This document shows, piece by piece, positions 1 through 11,050 of a stretch of DNA of 64,000 bases. Below the pieces are notes generated by a model, which saw only the letters and a program-made list of their open reading frames with translations, was not told where the DNA came from and did no database searches. Source of the DNA: Peteryoungia algae (lineage in GTDB: Bacteria > Pseudomonadota > Alphaproteobacteria > Rhizobiales > Rhizobiaceae). Made by a program: the position numbers and the translations under genes. The stretch is from the NCBI RefSeq assembly GCF_030369675.1, contig NZ_CP128477.1, forward strand, positions 4,334,810 through 4,398,809, in the 5' to 3' direction. Within the stretch, counting starts at the first letter, position 1. Each line of letters begins with the position of its first letter.

Positions 1-111
1 GCATGTCTCCTTGGGCACTGGCTCTTGCATGTAGGCGCGCAACGAAAAAGGGGCAAGCCCGCCGGACTCACCCCCTATCTATAACATCATCACGATCCGG
101 CGACCGGCCGA

Positions 112-642
112 TCACGGCAGCGTGTCGTAACCTTCGCCGAAACCTGCGAGTTCGATCGGAATGCCGACGCGGTCCTGATCGGCGGATTCGCGCAGCGCAA
201 ACACCGCGGCCTTGCCCGCCCGCAGGATCTTCATCAGCTCTTCGTCGATTTCGACTTCGACATAGCAGCCTTCGGAGAAACAGCGGGTGAAATAGGCGCG
301 GCCGATATTGTTGCCGTCGACGAACAGCTCCATTCCATCCTTCAGGAGCACACCGAGCGGGGCCAGGATCCGCAGAATGCGTGCCTGCCGGTCGGCGGTC
401 TTCAGGACGACGACGGAAAGTCCGACTTCCGGCCTGTCGTCGGCGATGACGTTCTGCATCAGCGCGCACTGCTCTTCGGACGCGCCGGCCGGCTTGTCGC
501 AGATGACCGACCACGCACCATGATTGGAGCGGACCGAGCCCGGCTGTTGTTGGGATTGCTGGCCCAGTGCCGGTGTCGCGAGAGCGGCGATCAGAACGGC
601 GCTCGCGGTCAGGCTGGACCAGGCAAGTCTAGGCAGATCCAT
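112..642 (-). CDS. IalB-family (invasion-associated locus B) periplasmic protein
   Basis: A 176-residue secreted protein of the IalB family, which is widespread in rhizobia and Bartonella. The start at 642 has an AGAGG ribosome site about seven bases upstream; an upstream in-frame ATG lacks one. Residues 1-27 form a signal peptide ending TPALG before QQSQ. The mature part has the family's tryptophan/cysteine pattern (GAWSVICDKP, then EEQC) and a second cysteine pair (CFSEGC), probably two disulfides. IalB in Bartonella is linked to erythrocyte invasion. In plant-associated and free-living relatives the function is unknown, so the name should not be read as pathogenicity. It is transcribed divergently from the cox cluster. 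Confidence 0.8.
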   Translation of the reverse strand: MDLPRLAWSSLTASAVLIAALATPALGQQSQQQPGSVRSNHGAWSVICDKPAGASEEQCALMQNVIADDRPEVGLSVVVLKTADRQARILRILAPLGVLLKDGMELFVDGNNIGRAYFTRCFSEGCYVEVEIDEELMKILRAGKAAVFALRESADQDRVGIPIELAGFGEGYDTLP

Positions 643-932
643 GAAAACCTCTGGAAAACGAATCATTGCCGACATTCTTGTCGCCGGGGTGCGCAAATGG
701 GAAGCCCCGACGCCTGTTTTAAGGCCGACTGCGGCATAATTGGGACCGCAATTCTCGAGTGGCGGTGCAATCATGCGCCCGTTTCGGCCTCATCGGGGAA
801 AAGCCTGTGCATCTCGGTGCATGTATTTGATGAAGCGCAAAAATGCCGCACCGGCTTTCGCGCGGGCGTATTGCGATTACGGCCAATCTGTGATTTGAAA
901 CGGCGACACTAGCATGATTTTTGCGCTATGGT

Positions 933-946
933 TTGATGTGGATCAA
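933..946 (+). promoter_or_regulatory. FNR/FixK-type anaerobox upstream of coxB
   Basis: The sequence TTGAT-GTGG-ATCAA is a perfect match to the FNR/FnrN/FixK consensus TTGAT-N4-ATCAA. Its centre is about 31 bases upstream of the coxB ATG. A plausible promoter with GCGACA at 903-908 and CTATGG at 926-931 would place the transcription start inside the box. That geometry suggests repression of the low-affinity oxidase at low oxygen rather than activation. The match is seen; the promoter and the sign of regulation are inferred. The 643-970 gap shows nothing else firm apart from the divergent start of the IalB gene. Confidence 0.6.
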
Positions 947-970
947 GCGCTTGTGGGAGACCAAACCGTG

Positions 971-3537
<2,567 letters not shown>

Positions 3538-3566
3538 GCCGGAAGGCTCACTGAGAGAAAAGTTCG

Positions 3567-3595
3567 GGCGCCGCGGTCGACGGGATCGCGGCGCC
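3567..3595 (+). other. Stable hairpin between coxA and ctaB
   Basis: A perfect nine-base stem, GGCGCCGCG pairing with CGCGGCGCC, closes an 11-base loop in the only sizeable gap of the cox cluster. There is no following T run, so this is unlikely to be a simple intrinsic terminator. It could attenuate or stabilise the coxBA message relative to the assembly genes, which are needed in smaller amounts. The structure is seen; the role is inferred. Confidence 0.5.
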
Positions 3596-3629
3596 TGACA
3601 AAACAGCAAGCAAGACGGAATTCGAGAAT

Positions 3630-4586
3630 ATGACGGTTATCGACAGTCGCGACGTTTTCGGCATGGAAGGTGAGGTGCGCCTCTCCGAAGCCGGTCCGCG
3701 CGATTTCTTCGCGCTTCTCAAGCCGCGTGTCATGTCGCTCGTCGTCTTCACGGCGCTGGCCGGCCTGCTGCTCGCGCCGGGCGAGATCAATCCGGTCCTT
3801 GGTTTCATTGCCATCCTCTGCATCGCAGTCGGCGCCGGCGCCTCGGGCGCGTTGAACATGTGGTACGACGCCGACATCGACGCCATCATGACCCGTACCG
3901 CGAACCGCCCGGTCCCGGCCGGCCGCATTACAGCACATGAGGCGCTCGCCTTCGGCCTGGTGCTCTCGGTCTTTTCGGTCGGCATTCTCGGCCTGGCGGT
4001 CAACTGGTTCGCCGCCGGCCTGCTCGCCTTCACAATTTTCTTCTACGCCGTCGTCTATACGATGTGGCTGAAGCGCTCGACCCCGCAGAACATCGTCATC
4101 GGCGGTGCGGCCGGCGCCTTCCCGCCCATGGTCGGCTGGGCCTGCGTCACCGGTGGCGTATCCCTCGACAGCGTCATCCTGTTCATGATCATCTTCCTCT
4201 GGACGCCGGCGCATTTCTGGGCGCTCGCGCTGTTCAAGATGAAAGACTACGGTTCGGTTGGCGTGCCGATGATGCCCAATGTTGCCGGCATCCCTTCGAC
4301 CAAGCGCCAGATCGCCGTCTATGCCGTTCTCACCGCCATCACTGGCGTCCTGCCGACCTTCACGGGTCTGGCCTCGATCGGCTACGGCATCTTCGCCGGC
4401 CTGCTCGGCGCCTATTTCGTGCACTGTTCCATCGCCGTCTGGCGTATGGCCGACGGCGACGAAAAGATGGTGCCGGCCAAGAAGCTCTTCGCCTATTCGA
4501 TCTTCTATCTTTTCGCGATATTCGCGGCCCTGATGGTCGATTTCTACCTCGCGCCGGTTGTCGGCTCGCTCGGAGGTGCCCTGTAA
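3630..4586 (+). CDS. ctaB: Protoheme IX farnesyltransferase (haem O synthase)
   Basis: A membrane-bound UbiA-type prenyltransferase (318 residues) that farnesylates haem b to haem O, the precursor of haem A for the aa3 oxidase. The first aspartate-rich motif, NMWYDADID at residues 76-84 followed by [11 protein letters not shown], binds the prenyl diphosphate. The second conserved segment is [14 protein letters not shown]. About eight to nine hydrophobic helices are visible. Its position after coxA and before the other assembly genes is the usual alphaproteobacterial arrangement. Its stop overlaps the start of coxF (TAATG), suggesting translational coupling. Confidence 0.95.
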   Translation: MTVIDSRDVFGMEGEVRLSEAGPRDFFALLKPRVMSLVVFTALAGLLLAPGEINPVLGFIAILCIAVGAGASGALNMWYDADIDAIMTRTANRPVPAGRITAHEALAFGLVLSVFSVGILGLAVNWFAAGLLAFTIFFYAVVYTMWLKRSTPQNIVIGGAAGAFPPMVGWACVTGGVSLDSVILFMIIFLWTPAHFWALALFKMKDYGSVGVPMMPNVAGIPSTKRQIAVYAVLTAITGVLPTFTGLASIGYGIFAGLLGAYFVHCSIAVWRMADGDEKMVPAKKLFAYSIFYLFAIFAALMVDFYLAPVVGSLGGAL

Positions 4587-4720
4587 TGGAAACCGTTCAA
4601 CTCAACGACAAGCAGCGCAAGTCGCGCCGTGGCCGCAACATTGCCCTCGGCGTCGTGCTCGCAGCTCTGGTCGTGATTTTCTATGTCGTGACCATCATCA
4701 AGATCGGCAACGTGGGCTGA
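4586..4720 (+). CDS. coxF: CoxF-like small membrane protein of the cox cluster
   Basis: A 44-residue protein with a short basic N-terminus ([10 protein letters not shown]) and one transmembrane helix (about residues 19-38). It corresponds to the small CoxF-like protein that annotated rhizobial cox clusters carry between ctaB and ctaG. Its start overlaps the ctaB stop, so it is translated by coupling. The biochemical role is not established; a part in oxidase assembly is inferred from position. A longer reading frame through the ctaB 3' end is a shadow and was not used. Confidence 0.75.
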   Translation: METVQLNDKQRKSRRGRNIALGVVLAALVVIFYVVTIIKIGNVG

Positions 4721-4733
4721 CGAGGCAGAGATC

Positions 4734-5342
4734 GTGACCGCACCGAACGACCATATCAAGCAATCCAGCCGCCGCAATGTCGGCGTGGCTTCGGCCTGCG
4801 TCGTCTTCGTCGGCGCCATGGTCGGCATGGCCTATGCGGCGGTGCCGCTCTACCAGCTCTTCTGCCAGGTCACCGGCTACGGCGGCACGACCCAGCGCGT
4901 CGAGCAGATGTCTGACCTCGTGCTCGATCGCACCATCAACGTCACTTTCGACGCCAATGCCTCTGCCGGCCTGAACTGGGATTTCAAGGCGGTCGACAAG
5001 AAGGTGACGCCGAAGATCGGCGAGACCGTCCAGATCACCTATACCGCGACGAACAATTCGCCGCATCCGGTCACGGGCGAGGCTGTGTTCAACGTCACGC
5101 CCGGCGAAGCCGGCGCCTACTTCAACAAGGTCCAGTGCTTCTGCTTCACCGAGACCACGTTGCAGCCGGGTGAGACACTCGAAATGCCGGTCGTCTTCTT
5201 CGTCGACCCCGCCATCGTTGAGGCGGAGGAGACAAAGGGCATCGGAACGATTACCCTGTCCTACACTTTCTATCCGCGCGATGATCAGGAGCCGGTGGCC
5301 GCATTGTCGGTCGGGGAAGACAAGGGACAGCCGAAACTGTGA
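4734..5342 (+). CDS. ctaG: Cytochrome c oxidase assembly protein CtaG/Cox11
   Basis: The copper chaperone that delivers copper to the CuB site of subunit I (202 residues). One N-terminal transmembrane helix (about residues 18-40) anchors a periplasmic immunoglobulin-like domain. The copper-binding CFCF motif is seen in KVQCFCFTE, followed by the conserved [15 protein letters not shown] segment. It begins with GTG after a GAGGCAGAG ribosome site, 13 bases after coxF. Length and order are normal for the family. Confidence 0.95.
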   Translation: MTAPNDHIKQSSRRNVGVASACVVFVGAMVGMAYAAVPLYQLFCQVTGYGGTTQRVEQMSDLVLDRTINVTFDANASAGLNWDFKAVDKKVTPKIGETVQITYTATNNSPHPVTGEAVFNVTPGEAGAYFNKVQCFCFTETTLQPGETLEMPVVFFVDPAIVEAEETKGIGTITLSYTFYPRDDQEPVAALSVGEDKGQPKL

Positions 5343-5397
5343 GAGGGATCCGGTTCGCCGGAACTCGTAATGAAATTGACATTCGGGGATTGCTGAA

Positions 5398-6273
5398 ATG
5401 GCCGAAGCGCACCAGAAGAACCACGACTACCACATCATCGATCCGAGCCCCTGGCCGCTGCTGGCCTCGATCGGCGCCTTCCTGCTGACCTTCGGCGGCG
5501 TCGGCTACATGCGCTACCTGAACGGCGGCTCGCTGAACATGTTCGGCCTCAACTTCGCCAGCCCCTGGGTGTTCTACATCGGCCTCGCCATCGTGCTTTT
5601 CACCATGTTCGCTTGGTGGGCAGACACGATCAAGGAAGCGCATGATGGTCACCACACGCGTGTCGTCTCGCTGCATCTGCGCTACGGCATGATCATGTTC
5701 ATCGCGTCTGAAGTGATGTTCTTCGTTGCCTGGTTCTGGGCCTTCTTTGACGCCAGCCTCTTCGCCAACGAAGCGATCCAGGCGAGCCGCGTCGAGTTTA
5801 CCGGTGGCACCTGGCCGCCGCAGGGCATCGAGGTCGTCGATCCCTGGCACCTGCCGCTCTACAACACCGTCATCCTTCTCCTGTCCGGCACCTGCGTGAC
5901 CTGGGCCCACCATGCGATGCTCCACAATGATCGCAAGGGCCTTGTCTCCGGCCTCGTCCTGACGGTTCTGCTCGGCATCCTGTTCTCGTTCGTCCAAGCC
6001 TACGAGTACATGCACTCGCCGTTCGACTTCAAGAATTCGATCTACGGCGCGACCTTCTTCATGGCGACCGGCTTCCATGGCTTCCACGTTCTGGTCGGCA
6101 CGATCTTCCTGATCGTCTGCCTGTTCCGTGCGCTCGCCGGCCACTTCACCCCGCAGCAGCATTTCGGCTTCGAAGCTGCCGCCTGGTACTGGCACTTCGT
6201 TGACGTCGTCTGGCTGTTCCTCTTCTTCGCCATCTATATCTGGGGCGATTGGGGTGCACCGCTCGCCCATTGA
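5398..6273 (+). CDS. coxC: Cytochrome c oxidase subunit III
   Basis: The third core subunit of the aa3 oxidase (291 residues, seven transmembrane helices), which stabilises the complex during turnover and binds lipids. Recognisable segments are HDYHIIDPSPWPLLAS at the N-terminus, the helix pair containing EVMFFVAWFWAFFDAS, GFHGFHVLVGTIFL, and the C-terminal AAWYWHFVDVVWLFLF. It is the last structural gene of the oxidase set; a strong hairpin follows it. Confidence 0.96.
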   Translation: MAEAHQKNHDYHIIDPSPWPLLASIGAFLLTFGGVGYMRYLNGGSLNMFGLNFASPWVFYIGLAIVLFTMFAWWADTIKEAHDGHHTRVVSLHLRYGMIMFIASEVMFFVAWFWAFFDASLFANEAIQASRVEFTGGTWPPQGIEVVDPWHLPLYNTVILLLSGTCVTWAHHAMLHNDRKGLVSGLVLTVLLGILFSFVQAYEYMHSPFDFKNSIYGATFFMATGFHGFHVLVGTIFLIVCLFRALAGHFTPQQHFGFEAAAWYWHFVDVVWLFLFFAIYIWGDWGAPLAH

Positions 6274-6291
6274 TCCGGGCAGGTTTCGATC

Positions 6292-6315
6292 AAAGGGCGG
6301 CGCAAGCCGCCCTTT
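6292..6315 (+). terminator. Hairpin terminator after coxC
   Basis: A perfect ten-base stem (AAAGGGCGGC / GCCGCCCTTT) closes on a GCAA tetraloop, 19 bases after the coxC stop. Its 3' arm ends in TTT and is followed by GTGCTTTCC, so the U tract is weak. It probably ends or attenuates the cox transcript before the DUF983 gene. Confidence 0.6.
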
Positions 6316-6410
6316 GTGCTTTCCGGCATGCGACGATCCGGCGCTGTGAGGGAACCCTCGCATGCGCTAAGGGTTGGCGGGGATAGGGAATACCTTCGAG
6401 GAGAGGTCCG

Positions 6411-6794
6411 ATGGCCGAAGACAATGCAAAATTTCCGCCGGTAGATCCGGTCAAGGCAGCACTCACCGCGTCCTGCCCGCGCTGCGGCAATGGCAAGCTC
6501 TTTGACGGCTTCACCAAGCCCAAGGCACGCTGCAATTCCTGCGGCCTTGATCTCTCCTGGGTGGACGCGGGCGATGGCCCGGCGATCTTCGTCATCCTTC
6601 TCGCCGACCTCTTGGTCGTCGGCTTTGCCGTCTGGGTGGAACTCACCTACCAGCCCTCGATGTGGCTCCACATCCTGGTCTTCGCCCCGCTCGGCGTGGC
6701 GCTCACCCTCTGGCTCATGCGCTTCCTGAAGGCGCTGCTGATCGCCCTGCAATACAAGCACAATGCCTCTCCCGGAGTGATCGACCGTGGCTGA
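6411..6794 (+). CDS. DUF983 membrane protein
   Basis: A 127-residue protein with two CxxC pairs near the N-terminus (CPRCGNGKLF and CNSCGLDL), resembling a small zinc ribbon, followed by two transmembrane helices (about residues 53-75 and 83-106). The DUF983 family is regularly found beside cytochrome oxidase genes in alphaproteobacteria, but its activity is unknown. GGAGAGG lies six to eight bases upstream of the start. The gene overlaps the SURF1 start by eight bases, which points to coupled translation and a related role in oxidase assembly. Confidence 0.85.
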   Translation: MAEDNAKFPPVDPVKAALTASCPRCGNGKLFDGFTKPKARCNSCGLDLSWVDAGDGPAIFVILLADLLVVGFAVWVELTYQPSMWLHILVFAPLGVALTLWLMRFLKALLIALQYKHNASPGVIDRG

Positions 6795-7545
6795 CACGCG
6801 GATGGGCAAGGAGACTGAGGGGGGCCGCCGCACCTGGCGCTTCTGGGCTGCCCTGGTGCTTGTCCCAATAGCGCTCGTCATCCTTCTGTCACTGGGAACC
6901 TGGCAGGTCAGCCGGCTTCACTGGAAGGAAGCTCTTCTTTCCGACATCCAGCAACGCAGCACCGCTGCGCCCGTCGATATCGCTGAACTGGAACGCCTGC
7001 TGGCATCAGGCGATGCGGTCGACTATCGCCATGCGATGGCAAGTGGCCGCTATCTGAACGACAAGGAACGCCATTTCCTCGCGACGTTCCAGGGTCAGTC
7101 GGGCTTTTACCTCTACACGCCGCTCGAACTTGGCGACGGGCGCTACCTCTTCGTCAACCGGGGCTTTGTCCCCTATGACCGCAAGGATCCTGCAACCCGT
7201 CCGGAGAGCCTGGTTGAGGGTGAGCAGAAGGTAACAGGTCTCGCCAGGGCGGAACTCACGGAGAAGCCGTCTTCGCTGGTGCCCGACAATGACGAGAGAG
7301 CCAATATCTTCTACTGGAAGGATCGCGCCCGCATGGCCGCATCCGTTGGCCTGCCGGCCGAGCGCGTGCTGCCCTTCTTCCTCGATGCCGATTCGACGCC
7401 GGTCCCAGGCGGTCTGCCAAAGGGTGGCGTGACCCAGATCGACCTGCCCAACAACCATCTGCAATATGTGATTACCTGGTATGGCCTTGCCTTTGCGCTG
7501 GTCGCGGTGGCGCTTGCGGGCCTCGTCCGTCGGAAATCCCGATAG
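6787..7545 (+). CDS. SURF1 family oxidase assembly protein
   Basis: A 252-residue SURF1 protein, involved in haem a insertion into the aa3 oxidase. It has the family layout: a first transmembrane helix (about residues 19-40), a large periplasmic domain, and a second helix near the C-terminus (ITWYGLAFALVAVALAGLV). Conserved family segments are LGTWQVSRLHWKEALL and LFVNRGFVPYDR, with NNHLQYVITWYGLA near the end. The start is a GTG inside the DUF983 gene. It closes the oxidase assembly group. Confidence 0.92.
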   Translation: MADTRMGKETEGGRRTWRFWAALVLVPIALVILLSLGTWQVSRLHWKEALLSDIQQRSTAAPVDIAELERLLASGDAVDYRHAMASGRYLNDKERHFLATFQGQSGFYLYTPLELGDGRYLFVNRGFVPYDRKDPATRPESLVEGEQKVTGLARAELTEKPSSLVPDNDERANIFYWKDRARMAASVGLPAERVLPFFLDADSTPVPGGLPKGGVTQIDLPNNHLQYVITWYGLAFALVAVALAGLVRRKSR

Positions 7546-7617
7546 AGCCGCCGAATATTTTCCGCTAGAAGTTCCGGATGAAGACGGTGAAGAGACCGCC
7601 GTCGCGAAGGAAACTGC

Positions 7618-7983
7618 ATGTCCTATCTCGCCTCCACGCTGGTCGCGCTCATCGCGCTCGAACACATCTATATTCTGATCCTGGAGATGTTCCTCTGGAC
7701 CACCCCGACCGGGCGCCGCGCCTTCGGCATGAAGCCTGAGCAGGCAGAAGCGACCAAGGTCATGGCGGCAAACCAGGGCCTCTACAATGGCTTCCTCGCA
7801 GCCGGCCTGATCTGGGGCCTGATGCACCCCGATCTTGGCCTTGGCTATCAGATCCAGTTGTTTTTTCTTGGCTGTGTGCTGGTCGCGGGCCTATATGGGG
7901 GTGCAACGGCTTCGCGGAAGATCTTCGTCATCCAGGCGCTCCCCGCAGCTCTCGCCCTATCTGCTGTCCTGATTGCCGGTTGA
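7618..7983 (+). CDS. DUF1304 family small membrane protein
   Basis: A 121-residue protein of four predicted helices. The N-terminal [17 protein letters not shown] and central [19 protein letters not shown] segments are characteristic of the DUF1304 (YqjF-like) family. No biochemical function is known. It ends four bases before the ispH start; ispH has no strong ribosome site of its own, so translational coupling is likely. Confidence 0.8.
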   Translation: MSYLASTLVALIALEHIYILILEMFLWTTPTGRRAFGMKPEQAEATKVMAANQGLYNGFLAAGLIWGLMHPDLGLGYQIQLFFLGCVLVAGLYGGATASRKIFVIQALPAALALSAVLIAG

Positions 7984-7987
7984 TCCG

Positions 7988-8992
7988 ATGAACATGCACC
8001 TGAACCGCCCCCCTTTGACGATCAGGCTTTGCGGCCCGCGCGGATTCTGCGCTGGTGTCGACCGCGCCATCCAGATCGTCGTTCTGGCTCTCAAGCGCTA
8101 CGGCGCGCCGGTTTATGTGCGCCACGAGATCGTCCACAATCGCTACGTCGTCGAAGGTCTGGAAGCCAAAGGTGCCATCTTCGTCGAGGAACTCGACGAG
8201 ATCCCCGCAGAACACCGCCAGCAGCCGGTCGTCTTCTCCGCCCATGGCGTGCCGAAATCCGTGCCGGAAGATGCGGCAAGCCGCAATCTCTTCTATCTCG
8301 ACGCCACGTGTCCGCTGGTGTCCAAGGTGCACAAGCAGGCCATGCGCCACCAGCGCCTCGGCCGCCATGTCATCCTGATTGGCCATGACGGCCATCCGGA
8401 AGTCATCGGCACCATGGGACAGCTTCCGGAGGGCTCCGTGTCGCTGGTCGAGACTGTCGAGGAAGCGGATCTTTATCAGCCCGCCGATCCTGACAATCTC
8501 GGCTACGTCACCCAGACCACGCTCTCGGTCGATGACACCGCCGGGGTCATTGCCAGGCTCAAGGCGCGATTCCCGAACCTGACCGCGCCCTCTGCCGACA
8601 GCATCTGCTACGCCACCACCAACCGACAGGAAGCGGTCAAACACGCAGCCCCGGGTTGCGATCTCTTCATTGTCGTCGGCGCACCGAATTCGTCGAATTC
8701 CAAGCGTCTCGTCGAAGTGGCCCTGCGGGCAGGGGCTACCCGCTCTCTGCTGGTGCAGCGCGCCTCCGAAATCGACTGGGCCGATATCGGCGAGATCCGC
8801 ACGCTCGGCATTTCCGCCGGCGCCTCCGCCCCGGAGGTGATCGTCGACGAGATCATCGAGGCCTTCCGCGAGCGCTTCGACGCCAATGTGGAACTGGCGA
8901 TCACGGCGGAAGAAAACGAGCACTTCCTCGTCAACCGGGAACTGCGCGATGTGGAACTGACCCGCGAGGACATGGCCTGGGTGAATGGCTGA
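7988..8992 (+). CDS. ispH: 4-hydroxy-3-methylbut-2-enyl diphosphate reductase
   Basis: The last enzyme of the MEP isoprenoid pathway (334 residues). This iron-sulfur protein reduces HMBPP to IPP and DMAPP. The [4Fe-4S] cysteines lie in [12 protein letters not shown] (C21), [12 protein letters not shown] and [18 protein letters not shown] and [12 protein letters not shown] are the other conserved segments. The start is the ATG at 7988, just after the DUF1304 stop; the next in-frame ATG two codons on is an alternative. In related rhizobia thrB and rnhA usually follow directly. Here an ABC-F gene lies between. Confidence 0.96.
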   Translation: MNMHLNRPPLTIRLCGPRGFCAGVDRAIQIVVLALKRYGAPVYVRHEIVHNRYVVEGLEAKGAIFVEELDEIPAEHRQQPVVFSAHGVPKSVPEDAASRNLFYLDATCPLVSKVHKQAMRHQRLGRHVILIGHDGHPEVIGTMGQLPEGSVSLVETVEEADLYQPADPDNLGYVTQTTLSVDDTAGVIARLKARFPNLTAPSADSICYATTNRQEAVKHAAPGCDLFIVVGAPNSSNSKRLVEVALRAGATRSLLVQRASEIDWADIGEIRTLGISAGASAPEVIVDEIIEAFRERFDANVELAITAEENEHFLVNRELRDVELTREDMAWVNG

Positions 8993-9078
8993 GGCGCTGC
9001 AACTGAGCTAGTATCTTGCCTTCCACCCCGGCCATCCTGTAGATTTGTCATTACGGTTTAAAAGAAAGGAGGGATCCC

Positions 9079-9153
9079 GTGCACAGTCATTATTTCCGGT
9101 TCAACCGGCAACGTGGTCCCGTCCCGGCCCTGCAAATGCGTTTGCAGGGCTGA
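9079..9153 (+). CDS. Leader peptide upstream of the ABC-F gene
   Basis: A 24-codon ORF starting with GTG behind a near-perfect AAGGAGG ribosome site (9066-9072, six bases upstream). The peptide begins MHSHYFRFNRQRG and ends QMRLQG. Its last ten codons include a perfect hairpin. It contains Arg-Gln-Arg at codons 10-12, a +X+ pattern like those at which macrolide-bound ribosomes arrest, and Pro-Val-Pro at codons 14-16. A weak promoter is possible (TTGCCT at 9016, TAGATT at 9040). The strong ribosome site on such a tiny ORF, and the RNA structures that follow, argue that it is translated for regulation, not for the peptide itself. The stalling role is inferred. Confidence 0.7.
   Translation: MHSHYFRFNRQRGPVPALQMRLQG
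9127..9150 (+). promoter_or_regulatory. Leader hairpin (arms 1 and 2) of the ABC-F attenuator
   Basis: A perfect ten-base stem, GCCCTGCAAA (9127-9136) with TTTGCAGGGC (9141-9150), closes a TGCG loop inside the last codons of the leader ORF. The 3' arm's TGCAGGGC (9143-9150) is also perfectly complementary to GCCCTGCA at 9230-9237, the 3' side of the downstream terminator. The two pairings exclude each other. A ribosome halted on the leader would cover arm 1 and free arm 2 to break the terminator. Complementarity is seen; the mechanism is inferred. Confidence 0.65.
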
Positions 9154-9204
9154 TCAGAGACCGTTTCTCAGCGACACCTTCTCCTGGTCTGCCCCTCATG
9201 GCCC

Positions 9205-9245
9205 GCAGCGCCAAGCCGTTCCGGCTCGCGCCCTGCATGTTTTTT
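9205..9245 (+). terminator. Intrinsic terminator between leader peptide and ABC-F gene
   Basis: A hairpin of stacked stems (GCA/TGC, GCGC/GCGC and AGCCG/CGGCT, with small internal loops and a TTC loop) ends at 9236. It is followed two bases later by GTTTTTT. This is a good Rho-independent terminator lying about 75 bases before the ABC-F start and 51 bases after the leader stop. Its 3' arm overlaps the sequence that can pair with arm 2 of the leader hairpin. Confidence 0.65.
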
Positions 9246-9319
9246 AGACCGCAGCGACATCCATTGGACAAGGCGAAAGGCCTGTCCGGACCGTCGCGCG
9301 GCAAGACCAGAGAACCATC

Positions 9320-10846
9320 ATGTCCCTGATCAATATCCGTAATCTCGGCGTCACCCTGTCGAGCCCGCTGTTTTCCAACCTCAACCTTGTCGTCAATGCC
9401 GGCGATCGCATCGGCCTTGCCGCCGCCAATGGCCGTGGCAAGTCGACCCTGTTCCGGTGCATCGCCGGTACGCTTGATCCGAGCGAAGGCGAGATCACCA
9501 AGGCGCGCGGTGTGACCATCGGCTATGTCGAGCAGAACGTGCCGCAGCATCTGCTGGATCTCACCTTCTACGACGCTGTGCTGGATGCGCTTTCGCCCGA
9601 ACAGGCCGAAAGCGAGAGCTGGCGCGTCGATGTGGTGCTCGGTGAACTCGACGTACCGGTTGAATTCCACCAGCGACCGCTGAAGGCACTGAGTGGCGGC
9701 TGGCAGCGCATGGCGCTGATCGCGCGCGTCTGGGTCACCGAGCCGGACGTGCTTCTGATGGACGAGCCCACCAACCATCTCGACCTCGGCAAGATCGCTG
9801 CCCTCGAGGCGTGGCTGAATGCACTGCCGCGCGACGTGCCGGTGATCCTCGCCAGTCATGATCGCGCCTTTCTCGATGCCGTCACCAACCGCACCGTCTT
9901 CCTGCGCGCCGAGCAGTCGCCAGTCTTCGCGCTTGCCTATTCGCGGGCGCGTTCGGCGCTGGAGGACGCGGACGCGGCCGATGCGCGTCGCTACGAGCGT
10001 GACATGAAGACGGCAGATCAGTTGCGCAAGCAGGCCGCCAAGCTCAACAATATCGGCATCAATTCCGGCAGCGACCTTTTGGTGGTGAAGACCAAGCAAC
10101 TGCGCGAGCGGGCCGAAAGGCTCGAGGATGCAGCCAAACCGGCTCATCTCGAACGCTCGGCCGGTGCCATCAGGCTTGCCAATCGCGGTACCCATGCCAA
10201 GGTTCTGGTGACGCTGGACGATGCGGAAGTGCTTGCTCCCGATGGCGCCGCGTTGTTTCGCACCGGCAAGCAGTTCATTTGCCAGGGCGACAGGATTGTC
10301 CTGCTCGGCGCCAATGGCGTCGGCAAGACCCGCCTCATCGCCATGCTGCGCAAGGCGATCGACATGCCCGAGATCGCCCAGGACGGCATCAAGGCGACGC
10401 CATCGCTGGTGCTGGGCTACGGCGACCAGGCGCTTGCCGATCTCCGCGACAGCGACACGCCGATGCAGGCGATCATCCACCGCTTCGATATCGGCGACCA
10501 GCGGGCACGGGCGCTCTTGGCCGGTGCGGGCATGAGCATCGATATGCAGGCGCGCCCGATCGGTCGCCTGTCCGGCGGCCAGAAGGCGCGGCTCGGCATG
10601 CTGGTGCTGAGGCTTGCGGAGCCGAATTTTTTCCTGCTCGACGAACCGACCAACCACCTCGATATCGAGGGGCAGGAGGTGCTGGAGAGCGAGCTGATGC
10701 AGCATCAGGCGAGCTGTCTGCTGGTCTCGCACGACCGCAGTTTCGTCCGCGCCATCGGCAACCGCTTCTGGCAGATCGAACGAAAGCGCCTGATCGAAGT
10801 CGAGGGGCCGGAAGATTTCTTTGCCGCAGCCGCACTGGCAAGGTAG
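9320..10846 (+). CDS. ABC-F family ATPase, possible ribosome protection factor
   Basis: A soluble protein of 508 residues with two ABC ATPase domains and no membrane segments: the ABC-F class, which acts on ribosomes. Domain 1 has a Walker A of AANGRGKST (an Ala where Gly is usual), signature LSGGW and Walker B LLMDEPTNHLD. Domain 2 has GANGVGKT, LSGGQ and LLDEPTNHLD. The linker (about residues 210-260) is a charged helical hairpin, the part that reaches the peptidyl-transferase centre in antibiotic-resistance ABC-Fs. The gene's own ribosome site is weak (AGAG). The attenuator-like leader supports a drug-inducible resistance role, but a housekeeping ABC-F (Uup/EttA-like) is possible. A short GGGGC-TGC-GCCCC hairpin follows the stop. 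Confidence 0.85.
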   Translation: MSLINIRNLGVTLSSPLFSNLNLVVNAGDRIGLAAANGRGKSTLFRCIAGTLDPSEGEITKARGVTIGYVEQNVPQHLLDLTFYDAVLDALSPEQAESESWRVDVVLGELDVPVEFHQRPLKALSGGWQRMALIARVWVTEPDVLLMDEPTNHLDLGKIAALEAWLNALPRDVPVILASHDRAFLDAVTNRTVFLRAEQSPVFALAYSRARSALEDADAADARRYERDMKTADQLRKQAAKLNNIGINSGSDLLVVKTKQLRERAERLEDAAKPAHLERSAGAIRLANRGTHAKVLVTLDDAEVLAPDGAALFRTGKQFICQGDRIVLLGANGVGKTRLIAMLRKAIDMPEIAQDGIKATPSLVLGYGDQALADLRDSDTPMQAIIHRFDIGDQRARALLAGAGMSIDMQARPIGRLSGGQKARLGMLVLRLAEPNFFLLDEPTNHLDIEGQEVLESELMQHQASCLLVSHDRSFVRAIGNRFWQIERKRLIEVEGPEDFFAAAALAR

Positions 10847-11050
10847 TCGTCGGTATCACCAGGGGCTGCGCCCCGGCAGGCCCGTGGTGTATGGCGCAAG
10901 CGAAAACCGGCACCCGGCATATGTGTGCGAGGTGAGGTCGCGATCCTCACTTCGCCCATTTCCTGTGCCGGATGTCGCTTGAGGACTGGCACTTGCCGAT
11001 CCCGCGCGCTATGCGTTCAGCTTCATTCCAAGCAGCACGGGAAAATCGCT

